This document shows, in pieces, positions 10,261 through 20,351 of a DNA stretch of 64,000 bases (positions are counted from its first letter, which is position 1; every line of letters begins with the position of its first letter). The notes under the pieces were generated by a model. It did not search any database, was not told the DNA's origin, and worked only from the letters and a program-made list of their open reading frames with translations. Source of the DNA: Seminavis robusta (Eukaryota > Bacillariophyta > Bacillariophyceae > Naviculales > Naviculaceae); the NCBI GenBank assembly GCA_903772945.1, contig CAICTM010000092.1, positions 60,130 through 124,129 of the forward strand. Reading direction: 5' to 3'. A program made the position numbers and the translations under genes.

Positions 10261-11976
10261 TCATTAGCAACCGTTGCCGCAAGTATGTGGAATTCACACC
10301 CAAACTATCATTGATACGGTATCTAGTAGAGTACACTACAGCGCTATACCGGTAGCAACATTTGCCCATCCCCTTTACTGACTTTTGGCGAATTTAACAG
10401 AAAAATCTCAACTTGAATTGATCATTACTCAAATCGCTCGTAATGAATGCATCACTATGTTCAACACTTTCATCATTAATTCATTATAAATGATTAAATT
10501 CATTACCAATTCAATTGTTTTCATCACAATTCATAATGTTTCAACACAAACGTGTTCTGTACTTTTAATAAATTTCATCACCAATTCATAATGAATTGAT
10601 CATTATTTCAAATATTTATGATAAATGTTTCACCAATATACTTACTTTCATCATTAACTCATGATGAATGATTAAATTCATCACCAATTTGTCAAATGCT
10701 AGAAAATTCATCATAATTCATCAGAGGAGACGTTCCAGAGAAAACAACAAGTTCGAAAAAGTTCTTGGGGGACCGTTCAAAAGAGTGCGGTATCTTTGGG
10801 AAGATTGCTGACGAAACAAAAGACCCTTACTGCTTACGTGAAACAAAGAGAACTCGTCGCTGCCACCAACCTGGAACCAGGGCCGAAGCTTATTACGACT
10901 GTACTAGTACGCACAATGCCCGTTGCAATGTCGGATCGAGGTCAGAGGCAGTTGTCAGTTGGCTGCTGTTATCTTGTGTTTTACTACATGTACTTTAGAG
11001 CCTTGGGGGTGAACGAGGACCCTCTATTGATCCGACTTTGGCTTGAAAGACTATCAGCAATTTCCTCCCAATGAAACCTTGACAGTTGACAGTTCTGCCT
11101 GCTTCGTCGAAGGCCGTGAAGACCGTTTGGGTCCCATCTGGAGGATGGAAGCTGGATATGAGAATGATTTCAATCAACCAGCGAGGTAGGTTTTGTTGAT
11201 TGTGCATGGCTGCTTTCTTCGTTGGTGAGGTTTCTTGACGGGGAAATGAAGAGTACCGATACACAAAATGCATGGCTTATCCGAAATATTCGTGTGGATG
11301 TGTATGAATCGCTACGTCTGATCCTGACTTAACGAGCGCAAAGACCGTCTGTAGCTTTAGCCCTGTGGTCTCTCACAATCTTTCCAATATATATGATGAT
11401 GTCCTGCTCCTCTTGCCAGTCTAGGATTTTCATCGTCACCAAGCCCCACTGGCTTGCTCTCTCGAAAACAAGAGTGCGTAAAGCCTTCTGGCCTTCTCCC
11501 GCTTTTGCTGTTGTCCTCTGCGAGATTTTCTTTGCCAGTCGGTGGCAATGTGGCAATCACTTTATGAAAAATTCAACATGGAGTTGTTGGTACGAATTTT
11601 ACAGGTCATCTGGAATCGAATCAAACGGTGATGAACAGCAGCTCCAAAGGACCCCGGTTCCTCCATGGATTTCTTCGTCGCTGGCCCAAAATCTGGAAAT
11701 ACACCCAAGCGAACAATGGAGCGTGGTGGCCAGACCAGGAAACATGGGTGCAGACCATCATCCGAGGCATGCACAGGAGAGAAAATAAGGCAATTTTGGA
11801 TGTTGGAGCCCCTCCTTGGCTCCTCCTTGGCACGCTAAAATCAAGTACTTATTATAGGAAAGAACTAGAATGTAGCATAGATTTAGTTTTACTTTATGAG
11901 GAGAAGCTATTATGAAGTGTTTTGCTGCTCTAGCCGGATGAAGGAGATTTTGAGCTGCTGGAGGAAGTGATGGCTT
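10261..11976. other. Gene-poor spacer with AT-rich repeats
   Basis: Apart from the AT-rich repeat patch at about 10390-10720 there are only short ORFs: minus 10995-11273, plus 11393-11788 and plus 11628-11915. They overlap frames on the other strand and show no recognisable domain. The minus ORF at 10995-11273 (92 codons, ATG start) looks mildly protein-like and could be a relic. Confidence 0.5.
10390..10720. repeat. AT-rich patch of repeated AATTCAT/ATGAATT words
   Basis: More than a dozen copies of TTCATCA, AATTCAT and the complement ATGAATT crowd a 330-bp stretch. The longest direct match is a segment of about 42 bp at 10470-10512, repeated with few changes at about 10649-10690. Because the words occur in both orientations the stretch can fold on itself. 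There are no clear terminal repeats and no ORF. The base composition differs sharply from the GC-balanced flanks. Confidence 0.65.
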
Positions 11977-12753
11977 TTATCGGCTTCGTGTTCGTTGTTG
12001 CTTCTTAATCATGTCGGCCACTATCAGCGCATCGCCTTGGGCCATCAACTGGGCAAACTTCGTTGAAGGTAGTGCCAACGAGCGGTAATGAGATGCAATC
12101 ATTTCAGCTCCTTTTCCGCTCTTGTCTTTGTCAGCGTTACTGCTCTTTTTCCATGCGTTTAGTGCCTTCTGGCTCTGTAGAACGTTGGCAATGACATGCT
12201 TTCTGCGTTGACGAAAGCAATATGACATTTCACGTTCAAGACCACGCATGGGGCTATTTGCAAGTTGGGCATTGGCACGATTGTTGTGTTGAAGTTTGCC
12301 ACAGGCAGCGCCGAGTACTTGAAACAATTGCTGCTGATAGGCTTCTCTAGGTTGGTTGTAGTGAGAGAAAAACTTGACCCAGTGCGCATCACATTGGCGT
12401 GTGTGCCGGAACTCTTCATTAGAGTACCACACAGCAGAGGCATCGAGTGCGCTGATACGAGGGAAGATGTGGACTTGTTCATGTGGAGGAATGGAATCGT
12501 CGCCAAAGGAGCCAAAGTGGACTTGCTTCTTCAAAGTTCTGCGCCTTTTTGGTGTATTGTTGGACAATCCTTGATAGTCTTCCAGCTCACGTTTGATGCT
12601 AATAGGGGCTGTCATTGCTGTTGTAGTAGTGGTTGTGGCATCAATGTTTTCAAAAGTGTGTGCTTCTTCAGGCGCCATAGACCTTGTACTTTCCATTTTT
12701 ATGGTTGCAGGAGTCATTTCACCTCCTTGACTATTAATGATTTGTACTGCCAT
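11977..12753 (-). CDS. Hypothetical diatom protein, probably nuclear
   Basis: Intronless, 258 residues from the ATG at 12753. It has an acidic, Thr-rich N-terminal third, a basic cluster PKRRRTLKK at about residue 68 that could act as a nuclear localisation signal, then a conserved-looking core beginning VHIFPRISALDASAVWYSNE, a Trp/Phe-containing helical part, and a basic C-terminal tail. The VWYSNEEF-type core is a motif I associate with a lineage-specific diatom family of unknown function; that is recollection, not a search result. No catalytic motif is visible. Confidence 0.7.
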   Translation of the reverse strand: MAVQIINSQGGEMTPATIKMESTRSMAPEEAHTFENIDATTTTTTAMTAPISIKRELEDYQGLSNNTPKRRRTLKKQVHFGSFGDDSIPPHEQVHIFPRISALDASAVWYSNEEFRHTRQCDAHWVKFFSHYNQPREAYQQQLFQVLGAACGKLQHNNRANAQLANSPMRGLEREMSYCFRQRRKHVIANVLQSQKALNAWKKSSNADKDKSGKGAEMIASHYRSLALPSTKFAQLMAQGDALIVADMIKKQQRTRSR

Positions 12754-13220
12754 TGTTTTGGAGCTTGCTTGTTTGGCTTTGTAGTTCTTGTGTTTTTATG
12801 AATGAGGTTTGGATCGCCATCTTGAAGCCCACTGGTGTGGCTGGATAGCAAAAATCCAGACCTGAACCCCATAGCAAAATCCAGACCTCCATAAGGCTCG
12901 GTTCCCGAGTCCAAACTGACGGTGGCAAAAGACCGAACATCGTCGACGGCCATCGGAACTCGGCAGCCATCCGGTACGGTTTTGGCAGCGCGTGGAAGCC
13001 ACGATTACCGTGGGAATACTGTAAATCCAATCCCACTAAAGCTCCTGCACGCATGTCTGGCTATTCGCTACACGTTTGGAAATTAAGCACGACTCATAAC
13101 TGTGACTCAAAGAAACAAACAATGCGACGAAGAGCTCAGCGAACGAGCGAACGACGACGGAGGCCGCTGTTGTTGAAGACGTAACCATCCACCAGCGGTG
13201 TTGGTTCCATCCAAAAGTGT
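12754..13220. other. Intergenic spacer
   Basis: No gene seen. A short word ATAGCAAAATCCAGACCT is repeated near 12845 and 12870. Small ORFs on the minus strand read through this spacer and into the tRNA gene and are not credible. Confidence 0.5.
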
Positions 13221-13291
13221 CTCTGATACCAGGAATTGAATCTAGCTCTTCTGAGAGACAGTCAGACATGCTACCATTACACCATATCAGA
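13221..13291 (-). tRNA. tRNA-Asp (anticodon GTC)
   Basis: The 71-nt minus-strand sequence folds as a cloverleaf. The 7-bp acceptor stem TCTGATA/TATCAGA is fully paired, with discriminator G as expected for Asp. The D arm is GTGT-AATGGTA-GCAT. The anticodon stem TCTGA/TCAGA is fully paired, with loop CTGTCTC and anticodon GTC. A short variable loop and a T arm with loop TTCAATT follow. The T stem has one mismatch, so this copy may be weaker than the next. No intron. Confidence 0.82.
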
Positions 13292-13388
13292 TTGCCAACT
13301 TTGGCTTAGTTGCCGTTGTCTTCATGTTGGGTGATCCCGTCCATTTGATTGCTGGACTGATAACGTCAAGTATGCTGTCCAAAAGGGA

Positions 13389-13459
13389 CTCTGACGCCAG
13401 GAATTTAACCCAGACCTTCTGAGAGACAGTCAGGCATGCTACCATTACACCACATCAGA
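13389..13459 (-). tRNA. tRNA-Asp (anticodon GTC), second copy
   Basis: A 71-nt cloverleaf on the minus strand, 97 bp from the first copy. The acceptor stem TCTGATG/CGTCAGA pairs throughout with one G-U, and the discriminator is G. The D arm is identical to the neighbour. The anticodon loop CTGTCTC gives GTC. T stem CTGGG/CCTGG pairs with G-U wobbles around loop TTAAATT. The only blemish is a C-A mismatch at the top of the anticodon stem. It differs from the first copy at about ten positions, so the duplication is not recent. Confidence 0.86.
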
Positions 13460-13890
13460 TCGCGACCTTGGCTATATTGATGTAGTCTCCCCCTTGGATG
13501 CGCCCAGCCTCTGGAAACTGCAGAGTTTTGAACTGAATTGCAGTGGCCTTCATCGCAAATATCCTGGTTCATGTGGCCTTGATAGATTTTCTGTCTGAAG
13601 CAAGCTGCTGATCGCGTGGAACAAGATGAACGAAACCTCAATACAGCTAAAGAACACATGGTAAATTGGGATGTTGCTCATCTAGAATAGCGACTTTAGC
13701 ACATACTGGTATAAAAGCCTTCCAAAGGCCTACCAGCAAACTTGTTAAGAGATGTTTTGCCATAGATCTCCACACCCAATGCAACAAGTGGGCCACAAAG
13801 TGTACAACACCATTGTAACTACCCACACTCTGCCGCATTTGGGTTGATCATTGTTTGGCCTGCCAGAAGAAAGATGAAGACGGAGAGTTG

Positions 13891-14973
13891 CTATTCCTCC
13901 GCCATTTGCTTGGGAGAACGTTTTTTCAGTTTGTTGTAGTGTCCCCAACAATCTGCAGAAACTCCAGTCGATTCCTCCAGTACGCTAGCTGTGCTTTCTG
14001 GTTCCAATGGTACCTCGATGTAAGTCATAGACGGATGGCTGGAAGCAAAGTCACGGATCAGCTGCTGGTGCCACCTATAAAAGCTGCGAAAGTCTTCCAG
14101 AGTTGCATTCATCCCAGGAAACCCTTTGGTCTTGCATTGTTTCCATATATCAAAGATGAATCCGTCATGGTAATGCTGAATACTGTTCAACCACGCGTCC
14201 TCATCTCGAATCACAAAAAGAATTGTTGCGTTCGGATATGCTCATAAATTTCATCCAATGCTTCTATCAGTGGGTAGTAACAACCGACTTTTTCCTCTTC
14301 GTTTGTTGATCTGGTGACTGTCACTCCTTTCTGGTAAGAGGCCGCCACGAAACCTGTAGAATGTTGAGGCCGGGGTTGCATGCTGAGGAAAAGGGTGATT
14401 CGATTCGCTACAAACAAGGCGTCTCGTGCACGTACCTGTATCAGTCCATATATCTGTGTCACCACAACCCTGAAACGGAGGCATATTTCTCGCCACATTC
14501 CTCTTGACACAGCGTCCAATCTTATTTTTGACCTGTCCGTCGATTCGATAGACGTGGTGGGCCGATTTTTGTCCTCCGCAAAGAAAGTAATTGTGCACAG
14601 ACGTTGTACCACTTTTAGGAAGACTTGGGACAAAGATTGGAAGGGGAACCTTAAGTGGTGGTGGTGGTTCTTTATCATCCGAATTGTCGAGCACTTTCCG
14701 TTTTCGTCTTCCTCGCTTTCGTCTTCTTTTAGGCACGGCGGTGGCGTTCATGGTCGATAGCTGCACGTTGAGCATCCCTTCAATCGAGAGAGGCGCATTC
14801 TCCAGTCTCTTCGCAGTTCCGTTTGATTGGGAAATAGAAGGGAGGACCTCGATATGTCGCGTTGTGTGTTGGATGTCATTGAGGGCTCTCGTCATGTGTT
14901 GAAAGCAAACAACCAACGTGGCAAGTGAGGCCATACGCAAGGTCAAAGCTACGAAGCGAGTTGTCCCTGTCAT
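13891..14973 (-). pseudogene. Membrane-anchored sulfotransferase paralogue, one-base frameshift
   Basis: Exon 1 is 14973-14436 and exon 2 is 14353-13891, with an 82-nt intron (GTACGT...CTACAG) at the same place and phase as in the neighbouring paralogue. Encoded features: N-terminal hydrophobic anchor, a Lys/Arg-rich linker, the 5'-phosphosulfate loop FVPSLPKSGTTSVHNYFLCG, Cys-rich segment GRC...GCGDTDIWTDTG, then YYPLIEALDEIY. Directly after it, near 14240, one base is missing relative to the paralogue, and the frame stops within about 12 codons. The remaining 108 codons (ILFVIRDEDAWLNS, YHDGF, CWGHYNK) continue in the next frame. The rest is well conserved, so this is either a young pseudogene or an assembly error. 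Family: PAPS-dependent sulfotransferase, presumably Golgi. Confidence 0.75.
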
Positions 14974-15474
14974 TATTGCTGGATAGACTTCTTGTGTCTT
15001 TTGACCTGTCTTAATATTCGCCGACTCTGGAATTCATTGCGGTTGCCAGAGACTTGGAGGTGTGTGACGACAACAAGAGAGCGGAACATCCAATTTTGTG
15101 AGTTTCTCTCCTGGACGCCGGCATCACCATTGATCTCCAAGGCTTCGATTTTCCTGTTTGCAACGGCGTTGTTGCCACCGCTCCCACAGCGCTCTTCAGG
15201 TTCTTGGCTTGTTGAAGCAAGGTTGGCTCTCACGGCTACCACAGCTCCAGTATTTGTAGCTTCAGATATCCTCAGGGAAAGTAATCCGAGCGAAACAACA
15301 TTCTTCTCAACGGTCGAGGTGCGCGATTGCCCATTGATGCCCAAGTTGTCGTGAGTGAGATCAGCTCATCTTCATTGTCAACAATCGGATGATCGAGGAC
15401 GTCCTCGACATGGCCTTCACGCAAGCACAAGGGTTGCAATTCTAAATGATTTCGGAAGAAACAAACGTAACAGG
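14974..15474. promoter_or_regulatory. Shared upstream region of the divergent sulfotransferase pair
   Basis: The 501 bp between the two outward-facing start codons contain no convincing gene. Overlapping ORFs on both strands (minus 14973-15344, plus 14992-15354) cover the same bases and have no recognisable features. It is the only place where promoters of both genes can lie. No specific element is identified. Confidence 0.4.
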
Positions 15475-16751
15475 ATGTGGCAAAGCTCAAAGAATCGAAG
15501 GACCCTCATGAAGGTGGCATTTGTCTGTATCGCGACGATTTCTGGCACCATAACCACCTCGCAACTCAGATCGATCGGGATTTTCGTTGCTGACGATAGT
15601 ATCATGGAGACTGTTCAACACGAGAAGGCTTTCATTTACAGATCAATTGTTGGCAGTAACACTACGAGTCTTTTTTCCACTGAGAAACAACGTTCCAACA
15701 GAAGTCTCTCCATCAAAGCAGACAGCATTTCTGTGAGAAAGAAATCTACAATCAGAGCTCCAAATAGAACCAAAGCAACCTTCAAAACTCACCCACATTT
15801 CTCCGAACAACTCATGGATTCATTCATCGTTGGGGCCAAGGAGGAAGCTGTACGAAGAAAGAATTTTAAACAGCAGCTCAAAAGGGTGCAAAAGAAGAAG
15901 AAGAGGGGAAAGACGAGCAAGAAACCAAAAAAGGCGAAACTGAAGGTTCCAACCCCCATATTCGTTCCCTCTCTGCCCAAGAGCGGGACGACAACGGTTC
16001 ATCAATACTTTCTTTGTGGAGGACAAAAGTCGGCGCATTTGGCTGGGACAAAAGGCGACGGCATGTTTAAGATTGGTCGTTGTGCGCATAGCAATTTTCG
16101 GCAACGTAAACCACCCTTTGCTGATTGCGGGGACTATGATGTTTATTCTGATACCGGTAAGCAAGGATACGGCCCAATGAAGATATGATGGCTTGTCGCC
16201 ATTGGTAGCTAGCTATCCGCACTCACGTCTTCGTCGTTTGCTTCTCCGTCTACTTCCGTCGCCCAGGCTACGTGGCAGCTAGGTATTTCCCAGATGGACG
16301 GGAACTGAGGACGAACAATATTCAATGCTTCTATCCGCTGATTGATGCTCTGGAGGACGTCTATACCTCCTACCCCAACGCAACGTTTCTTTTCGTGGTA
16401 CGCGAGACGGAAGCATGGTTAAATAGCGTAAAGAGCTATCACGATGGCTTTATCATGGAAGTTTGGAAACGATGTCGTTCCCGTGGCTTTCCCGATCTTC
16501 AAGGTGGATTGGAGGAGTTTCGGGAGTTTTTCGAGTGGCACAAGGACATGATACGGAGCTTTGCCCTGGATCATCCTTCGTGGACGTACATTGAAGTAGA
16601 TTTGGAGGATCCAGATGCAGGTAAATACCTGGAAAAACACGTGGGCATAGATGCAGGGTGCTGGGGCCATTACAACAAGGGTGGAGAAGGCAAGACGTCT
16701 GCTGAAGATGCAGTGGACGTAGCTGAGAGCGAAGAGGAAGAAGAGCGATAG
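15475..16751 (+). CDS. Membrane-anchored sulfotransferase
   Basis: Exons 15475-16156 and 16267-16751 flank a 110-nt intron (GTAAGC...CCCAG) that splits a Gly codon; 388 residues. The start is the first ATG in the open frame. A short basic N-terminus precedes a hydrophobic anchor (VAFVCIATISGTI), then a Lys-rich linker. The catalytic domain has PIFVPSLPKSGTTTVHQYFL with the PKSGTT phosphosulfate-binding loop, a Cys-containing segment, FYPLIDALEDVY, FLFVVRETEAWLNSVKSYHD (3'-phosphate-binding region), and CWGHYNKGGEGK near the end. The tail is acidic. Family knowledge: PAPS-dependent sulfotransferase; as a type II membrane protein it probably acts in the Golgi on glycans. Acceptor unknown. It forms a head-to-head pair with the frameshifted paralogue. 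Confidence 0.85.
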
Positions 16752-17271
16752 CGAAGTTTGGTGTTGTGGCTATAGCCACAAACTGTTGTGTATACAATGT
16801 CGTTAAAATCGCAGACAAAAAACTAGTGCAACAGGAAAACTGAATGAATCGGTCGCAAGGGCGTACAACACCGGTGTTCCGATTGCAACGTTTTATAGGA
16901 AGCTCGAGAAATTTGCCCGATACCTTACACACACATTCGCAGAGTGCTGATGCCCGTGTGGATTGCATGATTGTTGATGGATATTTGCGGCCAAGTCTTA
17001 CATTCCAAAATTCTGGTTCCGACATGACCACATGCATCCAACATATGCATAGATACGCGGCAGCAAATCTTATACGCTTTCATGTTAGCAAGAAAACCTG
17101 AGTGAAATTTCACCTGACGGATTTGTGTGCACCTATCCGTACTACGTATTCGTAGAACACTCGTGCATTTGGTGCGTTGTGCCGAGGATCTCTCTTAGTT
17201 CCGCATTGTCGTTTTTCTTGCAGTTGCCGAGGCGGACACGAGCGCAATCTTGAGCCTTCTGAAAGTGCGCA
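16752..17271. other. Intergenic, no gene seen
   Basis: Downstream flank of the sulfotransferase gene and upstream flank of the small hypothetical gene. Short ORFs on both strands overlap and show no family features. Confidence 0.5.
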
Positions 17272-17646
17272 ATGAGTGGTCTTGCTCGTGAAATCATGGA
17301 CTATGTCAAAGTGAAGGACCGAACGTCGAAGCTAGAGCTTTTGGTGGTCTGTCCACACCCACTGTTGATCACGGCACCCGTAGAAGATGGTGTCCAGGTT
17401 TGGAAAGTGGAGTTACTCAACGCCTATGGGCAGCAGACTGGAGAGCTACTCTCCTATGGAACGGAAAACATTGACGCCGTCGTCGCCCTGATCTTCGGCA
17501 AAGGCGGATCCAACTTCCCAAACCTGCAGTGCCGATTTGTCGCGACGAAGAAGCGAATCTCTAGCTGGAGCGTCAAACCGGAATGGGATGTATCCACCAA
17601 ACTTGAAATCATCAAAGGCGCTGTGAAGACTGTCCTCGCCGAGTGA
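17272..17646 (+). CDS. Small hypothetical protein, 124 residues
   Basis: Intronless ORF with an ATG. It reads as a compact alpha/beta domain with alternating hydrophobic strands (LELLVVCPHPLLI, VWKVELLNAYG, NIDAVVALIFG, LQCRFVATKKR) and a C-terminal helix. The strand pattern and lack of low-complexity sequence argue for a real gene. I recognise no family and see no signal peptide or membrane segment. The stop is 60 bp from the stop of the convergent gene on the other strand. Confidence 0.6.
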   Translation: MSGLAREIMDYVKVKDRTSKLELLVVCPHPLLITAPVEDGVQVWKVELLNAYGQQTGELLSYGTENIDAVVALIFGKGGSNFPNLQCRFVATKKRISSWSVKPEWDVSTKLEIIKGAVKTVLAE

Positions 17647-17706
17647 ATGCTGAAGACAGCCCTCGCCGATGCTTCAATGAAGGACACTTGTCGAGTAGCT
17701 TAACAT

Positions 17707-19092
17707 CTAGCTCAACAAACTGTCCAAATCATCATCGTCTTTCATTTGTTGATGTTGCGGGGCAAATCCCAATCGTTGTTGGAAATTGTTCGACATTTTT
17801 TCCATGAGATTCGTAGCACCTGACATGTTGGTGGTGTATTTGAGTGCTTTGAATGCTTTTCCCAGTGGAGACTTGTTTGCCTTGGGCGAATGGGCAGTCT
17901 TGTGGTTGGTCGCCGTAGGACTCCTGGGAGCCGGATGATGATTGTCGTCGTCGTCGTCGTCATTATCATCAAATCCCCACGGTTGAAATTGCAGCGGTTC
18001 CGGCGGTGGCGAATCGGTGGTGGAGAGTCGTCTTTGTACCTGCAGTTTGCGGCTATTCACGTTGTCCAATAAACTATCACGATGTGGATTTTGCAACTTT
18101 GGGTCACGCGGTTTTCGTTGTTTTGGTTGTTGTTGATCGCCCTCATCGTCCGTGCAACCCTCCAAGAGGGAGTTTTCATCGAGTAAACTAAAGATGGGCA
18201 TTTCGCCACTGCCGCCGCCGGCACCACCAATAGTCGACAGATCCAATTGCAAATGTGTGGAATGTCCCTTGGCGGAAATATACCGAGGGGCGCCGGCTTT
18301 GGTTCCCTCATCGTCGGAATCCTCCTCGTCCGACGCACGTTGCAAATCCTCCAATCCCAACGAGTGTGCACCGGTGGAAAATTGACCCGAATTGTGGACA
18401 TTGCTGTGGCTGACGCGTTTGACCGGTTTGGGTTTGCTCTTACTACTGTTGTTGTGATTGCTGCTACTGTGTTTGCTAGGAGAAACCTTGCCCGTTCGTT
18501 TGGGGGATGCAGCTCTGGTAGGTGACTTGTGTCGACTTCCCTCGAGCTTCCCTTTTGGTTTGCTGTTGGATGTAGATAATTCCTTGTCGCTGTTCCCACT
18601 GCTGGGGAGCCGTCGTTTGGAAGAATTTTCGGGACTTCTACCTCGGGAGGAGTTGGTCTGAAATTTTTTGGGTTCTTCTACTGTTCCGTTGCGTTTGGGT
18701 GGTCGGGGAGACGAATCGCATTTCTTCTTTTTGCGACCAGCAGCAGGTGACTGATCTCGTTTGGAGCTTGTGGTAGTGGATTGTGGTTCATGATGATGAT
18801 GGCCGTTGTTATTATTATTCTGATGGCTGGATTCCTTCTTGGGTGATGTGCTTCTACCCGGTCGTTTGGCCTTGGAGGGCGAACCACTCTTATCTCGCGA
18901 GGGATTGCAGGGTAGGTCCTGAGACTTTTCCTTCTTTTTCGTAGTCTTTTTGGCGGACGTTGCGGGGGGGGATCCGCCGCCATTGGGAGCCGGTGACCGT
19001 CCTCTTGGTTTCGCTGCTGGCTTCTTGACTTTACGTTTCGGCTTGTCTCCCTCTCCACCTCCGCCATTCTCTACTACCTCGTCTTCTGCCAT
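17707..19092 (-). CDS. Disordered basic/acidic low-complexity protein
   Basis: Intronless, 461 residues from the ATG at 19092. An acidic, Gly-rich start (MAEDEVVENGGGGEGD) is followed by about 230 residues rich in Lys, Ser, Pro, Arg and Asn with many SP/TP sites, typical of disordered phosphoproteins. Asn and His runs occur near residues 90-100. The C-terminal half has acidic runs and a more ordered end (GKAFKALKYTTNMSGATNL, then QQRLGFAPQ, final DDDDLDSLLS). The basic composition suggests nucleic-acid or chromatin association, which is inference only. No domain recognised. Confidence 0.7.
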   Translation of the reverse strand: MAEDEVVENGGGGEGDKPKRKVKKPAAKPRGRSPAPNGGGSPPATSAKKTTKKKEKSQDLPCNPSRDKSGSPSKAKRPGRSTSPKKESSHQNNNNNGHHHHEPQSTTTSSKRDQSPAAGRKKKKCDSSPRPPKRNGTVEEPKKFQTNSSRGRSPENSSKRRLPSSGNSDKELSTSNSKPKGKLEGSRHKSPTRAASPKRTGKVSPSKHSSSNHNNSSKSKPKPVKRVSHSNVHNSGQFSTGAHSLGLEDLQRASDEEDSDDEGTKAGAPRYISAKGHSTHLQLDLSTIGGAGGGSGEMPIFSLLDENSLLEGCTDDEGDQQQPKQRKPRDPKLQNPHRDSLLDNVNSRKLQVQRRLSTTDSPPPEPLQFQPWGFDDNDDDDDDNHHPAPRSPTATNHKTAHSPKANKSPLGKAFKALKYTTNMSGATNLMEKMSNNFQQRLGFAPQHQQMKDDDDLDSLLS

Positions 19093-20351
19093 GGCTTTAT
19101 CTATACTTTTTGAAGGTGTTATTGTTGTTGAGTGATGTCGTTCACAAACATAGGATACGTACAGCTTCTATTTTATATTGGCTTCCCAGTTGCCAGGTTT
19201 GGTGCCTGAAGTGTGTGTTGCTGCCGTTCAGCCGTTGCATGTTGCATGTCTCTCTGCGATCTTTGTTGATGCATGCGGTTTTGGGAGTTGGGTGATGGTT
19301 CCACCGTGATCTACATATTCACTAGGTCAACCTGCTAAAACTTCGAGTACCGTCGTTTATGCTTTAGTTGACTGAGGTGGACAACCCACCGCCCGAATCC
19401 CGTTCCACGTTCAAGATAGAATACCTACGGTACCTTGTGGTCGTTTCAGAGATTGCTCAAATCGGTACCGACCAAGATACCCCGCAAGTCCTCGTTTGAA
19501 TGAAAGCAAGTTCATGTTGGGCCCTGGATAGCAACAGCAACGTCTTATAAAATTTGCACTTTCCCAAAGTCCAAGATGGCATGTTCTCATCATACGATTC
19601 AGCAGCATCAAGCAGGTCAATCGTCCGCTTCCCAACGACCGCAACTCATAGTGTCACCAAGCTCAACAGGTCTGAAGTAAGTGATTGGTGAACGATCTCG
19701 TGCATCTTACTTCACACCTTTTCATGTTCCAATCGAAAAGCAGCTCGCCCTGGTTTTCTTCGGACTTTCTCCGTCCACACAGCTACAGAGGTACCTACCG
19801 AAACATCGCCACATAAGGCACCATCTCAATCCAGTGCTGCTTCCCAAGAAGAGATGCCCACAGTTCCAACCATTCAACTTGGCATGGCTGAACCTTTCTG
19901 GTGCGAGGCGATGGTGACAACCGTGAATTCCCAACCACGATGCTCATTCACCGGGATGCTCATCGCAGCGAAAAGAAGAATTGTCTTTGCCCGGTACGCA
20001 AGACAAGGGCGTACGTACCGTGGCTGCAACGGCGTGGATGCACCTCGACGCTTCTACCGGCACGGTACGGTGAGGCTACCGGTAATTGCAACCGTAAAGG
20101 GCCTTCGTTGCGTAACGGTGGGGCAACGAGTGATGACAACTAACTGAATGGGATGGCTGCTATCGTGACGCAAATCGAAGCGAAACGCCGTGCCCGCTCC
20201 ACGTTGCTATTTTCCACGATCTTGGCATATGTGTTAGGAGATGAAAGAAAAGAGACAAGGGGGTTCATCAGGCACACAATTTTCTGCTCGATCGAAGCAA
20301 ATGTCCTTTTGGCAGTGGAAGCCGACGGTAGGATCTCTAAAAGAAACAAAG
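19093..20351. other. Intergenic spacer of about 1.26 kb
   Basis: No credible gene. Overlapping short ORFs occur on both strands. CGGTAC/ACCGGTA palindromic words cluster at about 19990-20100. An in-frame extension upstream of the BTB gene starts at 20241, but the ATG at 20352 begins directly before the domain and is preferred. Confidence 0.5.

Noticed and set aside
13036-13659. Short minus-strand ORFs with MSDCLSEELDS and MPDCLSEGLG
   Set aside because: They are translations of the two tRNA-Asp genes.
16453-17037. 194-codon minus-strand ORF
   Set aside because: Antisense to exon 2 of the sulfotransferase gene and the spacer after it; no domain.
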